A stretch of DNA of 53,444 bases, taken from contig RDXM01000110.1 in the NCBI GenBank assembly GCA_004292595.1, positions 1 to 53,444 on the forward strand. The letters run 5' to 3'. Below, piece by piece: positions 36,450 to 44,647 of this stretch. The stretch is from Candidatus Kapaibacterium sp. (GTDB lineage: Bacteria; Bacteroidota; Ignavibacteria; Kapaibacteriales; UBA4661). Both the position numbers and the translations under genes were made by a program. The notes beneath the pieces were generated by a model that did not search any database, was not told the origin of the DNA, and worked only from the letters and a program-made list of their open reading frames with translations. Position 1 is the stretch's first letter. The number at the start of each line of letters is the position of its first letter.

Positions 36450-38396
36450 TTACGCTTCCACACGCTTCAGTTTCAAGTATTGATGCGAGTGCGTAGAAAT
36501 CGGAACTTTCTCCACCGTTACCGAACTTAAATCTAATTCAAACTCATCCACAATCGAAATTGAGAAGCGTTTCATAAAGAAGTACGATTCTACAACCAAG
36601 CGCTGAAGAACATTTAAGCGGTCGTATTCGTCCGAAAGGTATTCTTCAAAAACGATAAAACGGAAGTCGCCCGTGATTTGATTGTTCCGAAGCGAGGTGT
36701 AGCGGCTGGACGTATCTACTTCCTCGTTTTTCTCAAGGTCGCAGACGATTTGACGGAAGAAAGCATTGATATGAAGCGGCACACGGAAGCCCAAATGCAG
36801 CGTTACACGGATAACGTCGTTGTCCATGAGCGATTCGACTTCATATTCCATCGTGTACGGGCTGTCGGTGGTTTCGATGTGCAAAAACCAGTAAATATCA
36901 GCTCTCTTGGGTTGTTTTTCGATAATTGAATAGATAATACTTCTGTCCACCTGCGTCGGATACGGCACTTTGTTCAAATACACAAGGTGCGTTGCGTATT
37001 TCGGGACTTCCGTGTCTTGCGACAATTCACGCAAGGTGCTGAGATAATCCTCCAGGCGGACGCTATGCGCAAAGCGAGCAAGAATCAGGCGGGCGTTGTG
37101 CCAAATTACCATCACCATTGCCAGCACAAACGAGATAACAAGCGTTATCCAGCCGCCCTCGTGGAGTTTGCTGAGATTCGCTACCAAAAAGCCGATTTCG
37201 ATTGCCACAAAGACCGTCATAACAAGGATGATGAGCGGAAGGCTATAATCCATGCGGCGCAGGAATTGCGAAAGGAGAATCGTGGTAGAAAGCATCGCCA
37301 GCGTAATGGCAATGCCATATGCAGCCTCCATATGGCTTGATTCCTGAAAGTGCCACATGATGAACATACAGCCTGCCCAAAGAAGCCAGTTTGCGGTCGG
37401 GATGTACATCTGCCCGCGTGATTCAGACGGATAGCGAATGGCAAGGCGGGGCCAGAGGTGTAGCTTGATTGCTTCGCTGAAGAGCGTGAAAGATCCAGTA
37501 ATCAAGGCTTGGCTGGCAATAATCGCGGCGGCAGTTGCAACGCCGATGCCGAAGGGCAAGAACCACGATGGCATAATTGCAAAGAACGGATTGATGCCGT
37601 TCAAGTTCTTGAGACCGCTTGAAATCAGCCACGCGCCTTGTCCTAAGTAATTCAAAATAAGCGCAGACTTCACAAAACCCCATGAAAACTGGATGTTCGG
37701 GCGACCACAATGCCCCAAGTCCGAATACAACGCCTCTGCGCCTGTTGTACAGAGGAACACCGCACCAAGCAGCCAGAAACCCTGTGGGAATGCGGTCAGC
37801 AAGTGATAGGCATAGTACGGATTAAACGCCTTAAACACGGCTGGATACGCCATCATATTCGCCACACCAAGCACTGCCAGCATTCCGAACCACAGCACCA
37901 TGATTGGTCCGAATGCCTTTCCAATTTTCGCCGTTCCGAACTGTTGAACAATGAAAATTCCCGTGATAATTGCCATCGAAATAGCAACGGTCGGCAGCGC
38001 AGGGTCAATAATACGCAAACCTTCAATGGCTGATGAAACCGAGATGGGCGGTGTGATAATGCCGTCCGCGATAAGCGACGCGCCACCGAGCATTGCGGGC
38101 GCGACGAGCCATTTTGCCCGCCGCCGGACGAGTGTGAAGAGCGAGAAAATACCACCTTCGCCGTTGTTATCGGCGCGAAGCGTGATGAGAACGTACTTGA
38201 TAGTTGTTTGCAGCGTCAGCGTCCAAATCACGCAGGACAAGCCGCCCAGTACCAAATCTTCCGTAATCAAGCGGCTTCCAATGATAGCTTTCATCACGTA
38301 CAAGGGCGAAGTGCCAATATCGCCATAAATGATGCCAACCGTGATAAGCAGCCCCGCAAGGCTGAGTTTGTGATGCGAAGAGTGAGTCTGTTCCAT
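36450..38396 (-). CDS. kup: KUP-family potassium uptake transporter
   Basis: A 648-aa potassium/proton symporter of the inner membrane. The N-terminal signature LITVGIIYGDIGTSPLYV (about residues 17-34) is diagnostic. About twelve helices follow to residue 450 (for instance ADGIITPPISVSSAIEGL, GTAKIGKAFGPIMVLWF, NPYYAYHLL), then a cytoplasmic C-terminal domain (HLVYLNKVPYPTQVDRSIIYSI, HIETTDSPYTMEYEV). Length matches the family (about 620-650). It is a single gene; the start is the ATG at 38396. The island with hicBA lies immediately upstream, same strand, 49 bp away. Confidence 0.96.
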   Translation of the reverse strand: MEQTHSSHHKLSLAGLLITVGIIYGDIGTSPLYVMKAIIGSRLITEDLVLGGLSCVIWTLTLQTTIKYVLITLRADNNGEGGIFSLFTLVRRRAKWLVAPAMLGGASLIADGIITPPISVSSAIEGLRIIDPALPTVAISMAIITGIFIVQQFGTAKIGKAFGPIMVLWFGMLAVLGVANMMAYPAVFKAFNPYYAYHLLTAFPQGFWLLGAVFLCTTGAEALYSDLGHCGRPNIQFSWGFVKSALILNYLGQGAWLISSGLKNLNGINPFFAIMPSWFLPFGIGVATAAAIIASQALITGSFTLFSEAIKLHLWPRLAIRYPSESRGQMYIPTANWLLWAGCMFIMWHFQESSHMEAAYGIAITLAMLSTTILLSQFLRRMDYSLPLIILVMTVFVAIEIGFLVANLSKLHEGGWITLVISFVLAMVMVIWHNARLILARFAHSVRLEDYLSTLRELSQDTEVPKYATHLVYLNKVPYPTQVDRSIIYSIIEKQPKRADIYWFLHIETTDSPYTMEYEVESLMDNDVIRVTLHLGFRVPLHINAFFRQIVCDLEKNEEVDTSSRYTSLRNNQITGDFRFIVFEEYLSDEYDRLNVLQRLVVESYFFMKRFSISIVDEFELDLSSVTVEKVPISTHSHQYLKLKRVEA

Positions 38397-38606
38397 AGCG
38401 GCACGGAAAAAGTGTGAGTTTTGTGAAGGGAAATTTTTACATGATTAGCGTTGATTGAATTGCTCGAAACAAGCATGAAAGCTGTTGTTGTCGAGACCAA
38501 TATCCTCTCGAATAATTTTATGCATTGTCCCTATCGGAAGCGGAGAATTACCATGCACCGCAACTGTTGTTCTGCGACCATCCGCGTGAGCTAAACGATG
38601 ATGTGA

Positions 38607-38743
38607 TAACGTTTTGACTGTATTTTGAATACTTTGATTTGAGCAAGGCAGCATGCTGCCTTGTTTCGGAGAATTGAAACTATTCATTTTACAATCGAAA
38701 CGGTATGAGAATTGAAACTATTCATTTTACAATCGAAACGGTA
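38607..38743 (-). mobile_element. Family D palindromic element inserted in hicA
   Basis: Flanked by TGA on both sides (38604-38606 and 38744-38746), fitting a 3-bp target duplication. The ends are inverted repeats: read on the minus strand, TACCGTTTCGATTGTAAAAT at one end against TAACGTTTTGACTGTATTTT from the other, with about 25 of 34 positions paired. The centre holds a perfect 20-bp palindrome, CAAGGCAGCATGCTGCCTTG (38644-38663). One arm is present twice in tandem. Without that 38-bp duplication the element is 99 bp, which with the 3-bp target copy adds 34 sense codons and no stop. No second copy is in the window. Confidence 0.8.
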
Positions 38744-38744
38744 T
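38669..38744. repeat. 38-bp perfect tandem duplication
   Basis: Two identical 38-bp units, 38669-38706 and 38707-38744, each starting GAGAATTGAAACTATTC and ending AATCGAAACGGTAT. They duplicate one arm of the family D insert. Because 38 is not a multiple of three, this is what shifts hicA out of frame. Only two units and no spacer, so not CRISPR. Confidence 0.95.
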
Positions 38745-38822
38745 GAGCCTTTAATCCGCACAATTTCAAACCCTAAGTATGCGAGAAATACAAGCATTTC
38801 TCGTCCTGACATGGAAGGAAAC

Positions 38823-39044
38823 TTAGGCATATGCAGCAACCTCAATATCACGAATACCAACAAACGTCGTTGGTGCTGGCGAGACTTCTTCTTCAAGACA
38901 CAACTCTATCGCCTCGCGGATATTTGCTAAGGCTTCGTCTATTGTCGCGCCAAACGAGTGGCAGCCACGAAACGACGGACACGATACGATAAAAACACCG
39001 TTTTCGTCAATCTCAATGAGAACTGGAAAGTGCTGAGAGCGCAT
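38823..39044 (-). CDS. hicB: HicB-family antitoxin
   Basis: A 73-aa antitoxin from the ATG at 39044 (open frame to 39077, which would overlap the upstream gene's stop). It has the RNase H-like HicB fold: PVLIEIDENGVFIVSCPSFRGCHSFGATIDEALANIREAIELCLEE, where the PxFRGCHSxGxTxxEAxxNIxEAI pattern is diagnostic. It binds and blocks HicA and usually represses its own operon. There is no C-terminal DNA-binding extension. The order hicB-hicA with an 8-bp overlap is typical. Since hicA is broken, hicB is now without its local toxin. Confidence 0.93.
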   Translation of the reverse strand: MRSQHFPVLIEIDENGVFIVSCPSFRGCHSFGATIDEALANIREAIELCLEEEVSPAPTTFVGIRDIEVAAYA

Positions 39045-39057
39045 AAAATCGTGCAAC

Positions 39058-39681
39058 TTATTGGTAATAAAAATCAATCAAATACTGCAACACGCCCAGT
39101 AATTGTGCGAGGTTGCCTGTTGTATAAACATCGGTGTCAATCGTGAGTAACGCGCCATCTAAACGCAGAAATCGCCACGCATTGCCGTTGGTAACAGCTC
39201 CGTGAATAATGTGAATTGGCTCGTTGCGGTCTTCGTTAAAAATGCGAGCGGCGAACATTTCTGCGCCGCATTGCCCAAACCAGCGTTCACTATCAATGTT
39301 GTCATCTTTTGCCTCGAAAATTGCGATAATCGGGGCGGAGATATTACCAGAGAAATGTTTCGTGAGCAAAAAATCACAACGTCCGCGCAAGGAGCGTTCT
39401 TTATCGACATCCAGCGTATTTCCTGAGAAGCAGCGAAAACGTCCTGCGTTCAATGATGCTAATTCCATAAGCACTGGCGCAATCATAAACTCTGATTTCG
39501 CTTTTTCTGAATTAAATGACATGAGATTACTTTTTTTTAACCCGCTTACGAGCCATGCGCTCGGTTCGAGAGAGCGAACTCCCAAACCGAGTTGTTGGAA
39601 GATATTGGAAATACCGCAAATGTCTTCTAGGTGATCCAGCGTGTAATCGGAGTAACTGCGCGGTTTCTTGAGTATTTTCAT
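39058..39681 (-). CDS. PD-(D/E)XK-like protein of unknown function
   Basis: A 207-aa protein with a pattern suggesting a restriction-endonuclease-like fold: Glu64 in KSEFMIAPVLMEL, Asp103 in LRGRCDFLL, then IIAIFEAKDDN with Glu123 and Lys125, and Gln137 in WFGQCGAEMFAA. This is the E-D-ExK-Q series of PD-(D/E)XK nucleases. The following IIHGAVTNGNAWRFLRLDG resembles the HsdR N-terminal family. It has no helicase or methylase partner. It lies 13 bp upstream of hicB on the same strand, so it is probably the first gene of a three-gene operon with hicBA. Cellular role not known. Confidence 0.7.
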   Translation of the reverse strand: MKILKKPRSYSDYTLDHLEDICGISNIFQQLGLGVRSLEPSAWLVSGLKKSNLMSFNSEKAKSEFMIAPVLMELASLNAGRFRCFSGNTLDVDKERSLRGRCDFLLTKHFSGNISAPIIAIFEAKDDNIDSERWFGQCGAEMFAARIFNEDRNEPIHIIHGAVTNGNAWRFLRLDGALLTIDTDVYTTGNLAQLLGVLQYLIDFYYQ

Positions 39682-39722
39682 GGTCTGATAGAGATGGAAA
39701 AATTTTCAAGCACGGAACAAAC

Positions 39723-41648
39723 TTACACCAACTGTTCCTTATACTGTAAACGATACAACTTCGCATACAAGCCATTCCGCGACAAAAGCTCTTGATGATT
39801 GCCTTGCTCGTACACCTTGCCATTATGCAGAACCACGATAGAATCTGCCTTCTGGATGGTCGAAAGGCGGTGCGCAATCACAATGCTCGTGCGCCCTGCG
39901 AGTAGGGTCTGGATGGCACGTTCTATCTGCTGTTCGGTGGCAGTATCTACACTGGATGTGGCTTCGTCCAAAATCAAAATATCGGGATTTGCCGCTAGTG
40001 CGCGGGCAAAGGAAATAAGCTGCTTTTGTCCAACCGAAAGCGTTGAACCGCGCTCCATGACTTGTGTGTCGTAGGTGTCGGGCAATTTTTCAATAAATTC
40101 CGCTGCGCCGACTGCTTCCGCCGCCGCTTGAATCTGTGCGCGAGAGATATTTTGATTGCCCAGCGAAATATTTTCTGCAATGGAGCGCGAAAACAAGAAA
40201 ACATCCTGCAAGACAATAGCCATGCGGCTTCGGAGCGACAACTGCTGAATATCACGGATGCTTCGCCCGTCAATGACAATATCGCCTTCTTGGAACTCGT
40301 AAAAGCGCGTCAGCAGGTTCATCAGCGAGGATTTACCTGCGCCCGTTGCACCGACGATGGCGACGGTTTGTCCTTTTTTCACTTCAAAAGATACATCGCA
40401 AAGAATGTTTTTTGTGCCATCGTAGCTGAAGCACACATTGTCAAACTTCACACCTGCACTGAGAGAGAGCATTGGTGCGGCATTTGGGTTATCCTTCACA
40501 AAAGAATCTTCTTCCAAAAGCTGGAAAATACGCTCGGAAGAAGCCATCGCGCTTTGCAGCGTGTTGTATTTGTCGGAAAGCTCACGGATTGGGCGGAAGA
40601 ACATTTCACCAAACATGGAGAAGGCAATCACCTCGCCAACCGTCATCGTTCCTTGCATGATGTGTCCTGCGGCGTACCAAATCGTGATGGCAAGCGACAC
40701 CGTACTCATCATCTCCACAAACGGAAAAAAGACGGCATAGTGAAATACCGAGCGGATATGCGCTCCCGTGTGTGCGGTGTTGATTTCGTCGAACTCCTTG
40801 CGTTCACGCTCTTCTTGCGAGAAAAGCTGAATAATATTCATGCCTTGAATGTACTCGTTCAAGAAGGCATTCATGCGGGCTACTTGCTGGCGGATTTGGC
40901 GATATTCGCGGCGGACAGCTTTGCGAAAAATGTTCGTTCCAAAGAGCAAAATCGGCACCACGACTATCGTTGCGATGGCAAGCTGCCAGTTGGTGTAGAA
41001 CATCATCACGATAATCCAAAAAATCATGAAGATATTCGCCACCATCATCACCAAGCCAGAGGAAAAGACCTCGTTCAAGACTTCCACATCATTGGTAACG
41101 CGCGTCACCAAGCGACCTATCGGCGTTGTGTCGTAGTAGCGCAAGGATAATTCCTGCAACCGCCGAAAAAGGCGCAGCCGCACGCTCAGAATCGTGGTTT
41201 GTCCGACCCATTGCATGAGCTTGGTGAGGAAGTATTGCAGAAAACCTTGTGCGAGGAGGAGCGAGAAAATAATGAGAATCATGCCAAGCAAGCCATCGCG
41301 GTTGCCTGTTGCAATGTAGTTATCCACCGCATACTGACTGAGCTTTGGGCGAAAGGGAGCGATTGCGGAAACAAGAATGGTCAAGGCAAGAACGCCAATT
41401 ACTTTTTGCTTGTGTGGCTGTAAAAACTCCAAAAGGCGGCGGAGCAGCTTTCCATCAATACCTTTGGCGTTGTCGTCGTCCTGTTGCTGTGTCGTTGTTG
41501 CTGGCTTCGAGGGAAGAGGTGAGGAAAGAGGTAGTTTGTTGCGATTCTGTGCGTGAGGAATGTCATTCGTTGTAGCATCAGTATTTGCGCTAGTGGCAGC
41601 ATGGGTATGTTGCTGTTCCGTTTGCGCTTTCACACCATTGGTATTCAT
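39723..41648 (-). CDS. ABC exporter, fused permease-ATPase (MsbA/MdlB-like)
   Basis: A 641-aa half-transporter that works as a dimer. A polar, Thr/Gln/Asn-rich N-terminal extension of about 70 residues precedes six membrane helices (about 90-375; ...PFRPKLSQYAVDNYIATGNRDG... and RYYDTTPIGRLVTRVTNDVEVLNE are typical coupling regions). The ATPase domain has Walker A GATGAGKSS, Q-loop VLQDVFLFS, signature LSVGQKQ, Walker B ILILDEATSSVD and H-loop IAHRLSTI. The GRLVTRVTND... and 'D-V-F-L-F-S' features fit lipid/multidrug exporters. Substrate unknown. It is 41 bp upstream of the nuclease-like gene on the same strand. Confidence 0.93.
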   Translation of the reverse strand: MNTNGVKAQTEQQHTHAATSANTDATTNDIPHAQNRNKLPLSSPLPSKPATTTQQQDDDNAKGIDGKLLRRLLEFLQPHKQKVIGVLALTILVSAIAPFRPKLSQYAVDNYIATGNRDGLLGMILIIFSLLLAQGFLQYFLTKLMQWVGQTTILSVRLRLFRRLQELSLRYYDTTPIGRLVTRVTNDVEVLNEVFSSGLVMMVANIFMIFWIIVMMFYTNWQLAIATIVVVPILLFGTNIFRKAVRREYRQIRQQVARMNAFLNEYIQGMNIIQLFSQEERERKEFDEINTAHTGAHIRSVFHYAVFFPFVEMMSTVSLAITIWYAAGHIMQGTMTVGEVIAFSMFGEMFFRPIRELSDKYNTLQSAMASSERIFQLLEEDSFVKDNPNAAPMLSLSAGVKFDNVCFSYDGTKNILCDVSFEVKKGQTVAIVGATGAGKSSLMNLLTRFYEFQEGDIVIDGRSIRDIQQLSLRSRMAIVLQDVFLFSRSIAENISLGNQNISRAQIQAAAEAVGAAEFIEKLPDTYDTQVMERGSTLSVGQKQLISFARALAANPDILILDEATSSVDTATEQQIERAIQTLLAGRTSIVIAHRLSTIQKADSIVVLHNGKVYEQGNHQELLSRNGLYAKLYRLQYKEQLV

Positions 41649-42243
41649 AGATGAACCAGCGTAGATAAATAAACCGTGAAGTGGCGTAAAATACGGATTT
41701 TTTTCGTGTTTGCAAGGTGTTTCTCGGAAATGTATTCATCAAAATTTTTATACGACAGACGTGTAATTATGCGCGGTTTGAAGGATTCCATTCTACAATT
41801 TTTTGAGTGGTACTTCTTTCTTTTTTCAGTTCTTGGTTCAGTCTCCCATCAATTTTTATTATTTTTCTCTCTTCTGGCTTGCGGACTATTTGGAAATAAC
41901 ATAAGAATCATGTAGCTTGAGTTTTAGCGGCTTGTAAAGAAGAAAACAAAAATGCACGACGCATTCGTGCCATTACACTAAACTTCTTGCACAAGAGGTT
42001 TCGTGCCGTTATATTTACGCTTTACTAGTAGGGAGTCCTGATTACTCTGTAAATATATCTGTTCGATATACTTCAGTCTTTCCTCTTTGCGTAGGCTGCT
42101 TGACAACAGTGACAACAGAAAGTGCGGCAGAAGTCTGTTCTTTATTTTGTCTGTTCTTTTGACAAGCAAATCACAATCATAGAACTTTTTTAGCATACTA
42201 ATTAGCATACTAAATTTTTCTTCATTTTTTAGGAGTTTGTACA
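41649..42243. other. Intergenic region before the 558-aa membrane protein
   Basis: A gap of 595 bp, AT-rich. It holds a small hairpin GCACGA-CGCAT-TCGTGC (about 41953-41969), and near its end the TTAGCATACTAA tandem pair described separately. A minus-strand 142-codon frame (41978-42406) overlaps the next gene's start and has no family-like sequence; a 79-codon plus frame (41676-41915) is Phe-rich and also unconvincing. I call neither. Confidence 0.45.
42189..42214 (+). promoter_or_regulatory. Tandem TTAGCATACTAA boxes, possible operator
   Basis: Two head-to-tail copies of TTAGCATACTAA sharing no gap (the second followed by A), ending 30 bp before the ATG at 42244. Each box is near-palindromic (TTAG....CTAA), which suits a dimeric DNA-binding protein or a phased promoter element. 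A good ribosome site, AGGAG, lies between the boxes and the start. Confidence 0.45.
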
Positions 42244-43920
42244 ATGAGTTCCCACGGTTCACAATACAAACCAACAGTGGTGCATTATGGATTGTTCTTT
42301 TTCCTCCTCGTTGCCGTTGGTGTCGGTTTCCACTTATTTGCAACGCCTTCTCTGATTCAAGGCTTTGTACTTTCGCAGTTTCACCCTGAAGGTGATAAAG
42401 AAACACTGGTAAAATTCAGCGATGGAGTGCTTGCAACCGCAAAAGCACAAGAGGATAAATCCACAGGCGAGCGCTATATGGAAGAAATCGCTGAAGTTGG
42501 TGGTCAGAAAGAGAAAAAGCGTATTCCGCTCCGCCACACCAAAGGTGATTATATGTACTATGCAACGGTTCCTGTTACTGGCGAACTCATCAACAAGGAA
42601 TTTGTTTTTGACTTCAACACCAGTACGGTCCGTGAGGAAAAGATTACTGTTCCGAAAACCGACCCTGTTACGAAGCAGCCAGTCCTCATGGAGAACGGTA
42701 AGCCTGAACTTATACAGATTGAGAAAGATGGCTACGGGAAGAAAAATGGCGAATGGTTTGTAAAGTGTCCTAAATTGGGCGAAGAGGCTATCATGCTTGA
42801 AAGCTGGGGATTCTTTATTTTGGCATTCGACGTAGGTATGATTCTTGCCATGTTGATTACCATGGTATTGCCGCCAAGTATCGGCTTTATCTCGCAGAAA
42901 TTTGAGCGTGAAATGGCAAATACAAAGACAAAAATTCGCTTGAACACAGGCTTCAACAAAGAAACAGTAGAAATTATCGCACTCCGCGATAGCGAGTTTG
43001 AAGCATTCTACAATGAAAACCCAAACTTCATTAAGCAGATTTTTGCCAAAGTATGGGCGCGGACGCAACCCGACCACGAAATTGCTGCCGTAAAGCAACA
43101 AGGCTCTTCTATGGCAAACGTGATGGCGGCATTCCGCAATGCCTTTGATGCAGAAGTACAAGTTGGTGGTATTTTGGCATTCCGCAACGAAACGCTCTAT
43201 GGTCGTATTCAGGAATCGTATTCGGAAGCCGTAATGACCGAGATTGAGAATTTGAAAGCAGCACAAGATTGGCAAAAATTGCGCTTCAAAATTATGCCCG
43301 CTCTTCGCCTCTACATGGCGCACCACTTCACGGAACGCTATGCGAATAACGTAACGGGTTTTGCGTACGGCGGCGCGGCTATTCTTATCATCGTGGTAGG
43401 TATTCGCGGTTTGAAGTTTATTCCCGCAAACCGCCCTTCGGTGATGCTCATGGCTATTTTGCTTGAGTTTACTCTTCTTGCGCTCATGGCCATTTCGCTC
43501 TTCTACACCGAAGAAGAAGAACGCATGGATAAGATGCTCAAGAAAATGGAAGATTCTGGCAAGAGCCAGCTTTCCTCCCTCAAAGGTATGGCAGAAGATA
43601 TGACGAAAGTAGCTGCTGGCTTGGGCGAAGAAGGTTTGGGCGAGGCAATGAAAAATATGTCGGTGGATATGGGCAAAATCGCAAAAACGCTTGCCGACGA
43701 CATGATGGCAGATGCAATTCGCTCTCGCGTAGAAGAAGCTGTTGAGCGTCATCTCGCAAATGAGGACGATATCAAGAGCGCAGTGAAAGAAGCATTGCCA
43801 GACGTGATTATCAATGCTCTTCGCAATGGCACAGGCGGCAGCTCGCGCAACCAACCAGAGCCAGAAGGCAATGAAATTGATATTGATGCTATTCTTGCTG
43901 CATCAGGACAAAATTCCTAA
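42244..43920 (+). CDS. Four-helix membrane protein of unknown function, GldL-like hairpin
   Basis: A 558-aa protein I do not recognise as a whole. AGGAG lies 8 bp before the ATG. TM1 is about residues 14-36. An extracytoplasmic domain (about 40-190) follows, TM2 (about 193-222), then a cytoplasmic helical domain (225-368), and a TM hairpin (373-421: GFAYGGAAILIIVVGIRGLKF, then VMLMAILLEFTLLALMAISLFY). A long amphipathic region (EEERMDKMLKKMEDSG...SLKGMAEDMTKVAAGLGEEG) and an acidic tail end it. The hairpin has Glu408 inside the last helix and Lys391 at the end of the third, and it is followed by Leu/Met/Glu-rich helix, as in GldL of the type IX secretion/gliding motor. That likeness is by eye only. 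Monocistronic with its own terminator. Confidence 0.7.
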   Translation: MSSHGSQYKPTVVHYGLFFFLLVAVGVGFHLFATPSLIQGFVLSQFHPEGDKETLVKFSDGVLATAKAQEDKSTGERYMEEIAEVGGQKEKKRIPLRHTKGDYMYYATVPVTGELINKEFVFDFNTSTVREEKITVPKTDPVTKQPVLMENGKPELIQIEKDGYGKKNGEWFVKCPKLGEEAIMLESWGFFILAFDVGMILAMLITMVLPPSIGFISQKFEREMANTKTKIRLNTGFNKETVEIIALRDSEFEAFYNENPNFIKQIFAKVWARTQPDHEIAAVKQQGSSMANVMAAFRNAFDAEVQVGGILAFRNETLYGRIQESYSEAVMTEIENLKAAQDWQKLRFKIMPALRLYMAHHFTERYANNVTGFAYGGAAILIIVVGIRGLKFIPANRPSVMLMAILLEFTLLALMAISLFYTEEEERMDKMLKKMEDSGKSQLSSLKGMAEDMTKVAAGLGEEGLGEAMKNMSVDMGKIAKTLADDMMADAIRSRVEEAVERHLANEDDIKSAVKEALPDVIINALRNGTGGSSRNQPEPEGNEIDIDAILAASGQNS

Positions 43921-43937
43921 GCAGAAAAACTAGTCGT

Positions 43938-43976
43938 AAAAAAGGCTGTTCATCAGGAAGATGAGCAGCCTTTTTT
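43938..43976 (+). terminator. Intrinsic terminator of the 558-aa gene
   Basis: GGCTGTTCAT-CAGGAAG-ATGAGCAGCC (one G-T pair) preceded by six A and followed by six T. It starts 18 bp after the stop codon. Confidence 0.93.
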
Positions 43977-44082
43977 ATTGCACAACGTTTCTTGGAAATA
44001 TCGTATTTTGCTCTGTCTGCATCTTTAATTACCTTCAATTGCCAATTCACACAAGCCATTTCTTCTCTTTTTCCTTTTCGCT

Positions 44083-44637
44083 ATGCGCACGTGTTGTTCT
44101 TTTACTGTTCTATTGCTCCTTTGCTTCTTGCTGTCCCTGCCGCTTGCAGCAGCGCACTGGACGACGTATCACCATCGCCATGCTCATCCGATTCATGCAA
44201 GCGTTACGGCACTTGACTATAATGCAACAACAAAATCTTTTGAGCTTTCTTGTAAAATTTTTGCCGATGATTTAGAGACCGTCCTCAAGCAATCAAGCGG
44301 TGTGCAGGTGATGTTAGGCTCGGCAAAAGAGGTAAAAAATATCAATGAAATTCTTGAGCAGTATTTTCGCAAGCATCTCGCGTTTCGAGCCGATGGAAAG
44401 CCACTTGTAGCATGGAAATTCCTTGGAAAGGAGCTGGAAGGCGAAGCTGTGTGGTGTTATATTGAAATTCCAATAAGCAACGTTCTCAACACCATACCAA
44501 AGCAGCTTCACATACAAAACAGCGTCCTTATGGAACTATACGACGACCAAACAAATCTCGTCAATGCACAAATAGGCTCGGTACGGCGTAGCACCTTGCT
44601 TCGGAAGAATAAACAGCAAGAAGTGTTTGAGTTTTAA
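44083..44637 (+). CDS. DUF6702 family exported protein
   Basis: A 184-aa protein with a signal peptide (to about residue 24, LPLAAA-HW). The mature part opens HPIHASVTALDYNATTKSFELSCKIFADDLE and continues HLAFRADGKPLVAWKFLGKELEGEAVWCYIEI and SVLMELYDDQTNLVNAQI, all matching the DUF6702 pattern common in Bacteroidota. Function unknown; it is a periplasmic or outer-envelope protein by its signal. It ends 10 bp from the convergent anti-sigma-like gene. Confidence 0.85.
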   Translation: MRTCCSFTVLLLLCFLLSLPLAAAHWTTYHHRHAHPIHASVTALDYNATTKSFELSCKIFADDLETVLKQSSGVQVMLGSAKEVKNINEILEQYFRKHLAFRADGKPLVAWKFLGKELEGEAVWCYIEIPISNVLNTIPKQLHIQNSVLMELYDDQTNLVNAQIGSVRRSTLLRKNKQQEVFEF

Positions 44638-44647
44638 TGCTAGAACA

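Larger units (their letters stand above)
38445..38830 (-). pseudogene. hicA: hicA mRNA-interferase toxin, split by a palindromic insert
   Basis: HicA is a small dsRBD-like mRNA interferase. The N-terminal part is intact from 38830 (MPKFPSMSGREMLVFLAYLG, then FEIVRIKGS), and the C-terminal part is intact further on (HHRLAHADGRRTTVAVHGN, then SPLPIGTMHKIIREDIGL). In HicA these two run together as ...KGSHH..., so the catalytic His after the glycine-serine is on the far side of the break. Between them is a 137-bp palindromic insert (38607-38743). The first frame stops inside its duplicated arm, so no full protein is made. The start overlaps the hicB end by 8 bp, the normal hicB-hicA coupling. A C-terminal fragment could restart from an ATG within the insert. 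Confidence 0.88.

Noticed and set aside
38669-38744. Possible CRISPR array (GAATTGAAAC-containing direct repeat)
   Set aside because: Only two units, directly abutting with no spacer, and they make up one arm of the palindromic insert in hicA. No cas genes are present.
40062-41150. 362-codon plus-strand frame opposite the ABC exporter
   Set aside because: It is the antisense shadow of the exporter gene; the His/Cys/Arg-rich product has no recognisable motif.
41978-42406. 142-codon minus-strand frame overlapping the start of the 558-aa gene
   Set aside because: Half of it is the antisense of a well-supported gene, and the rest resembles no family. A decayed gene remnant at 41978-42200 cannot be excluded.
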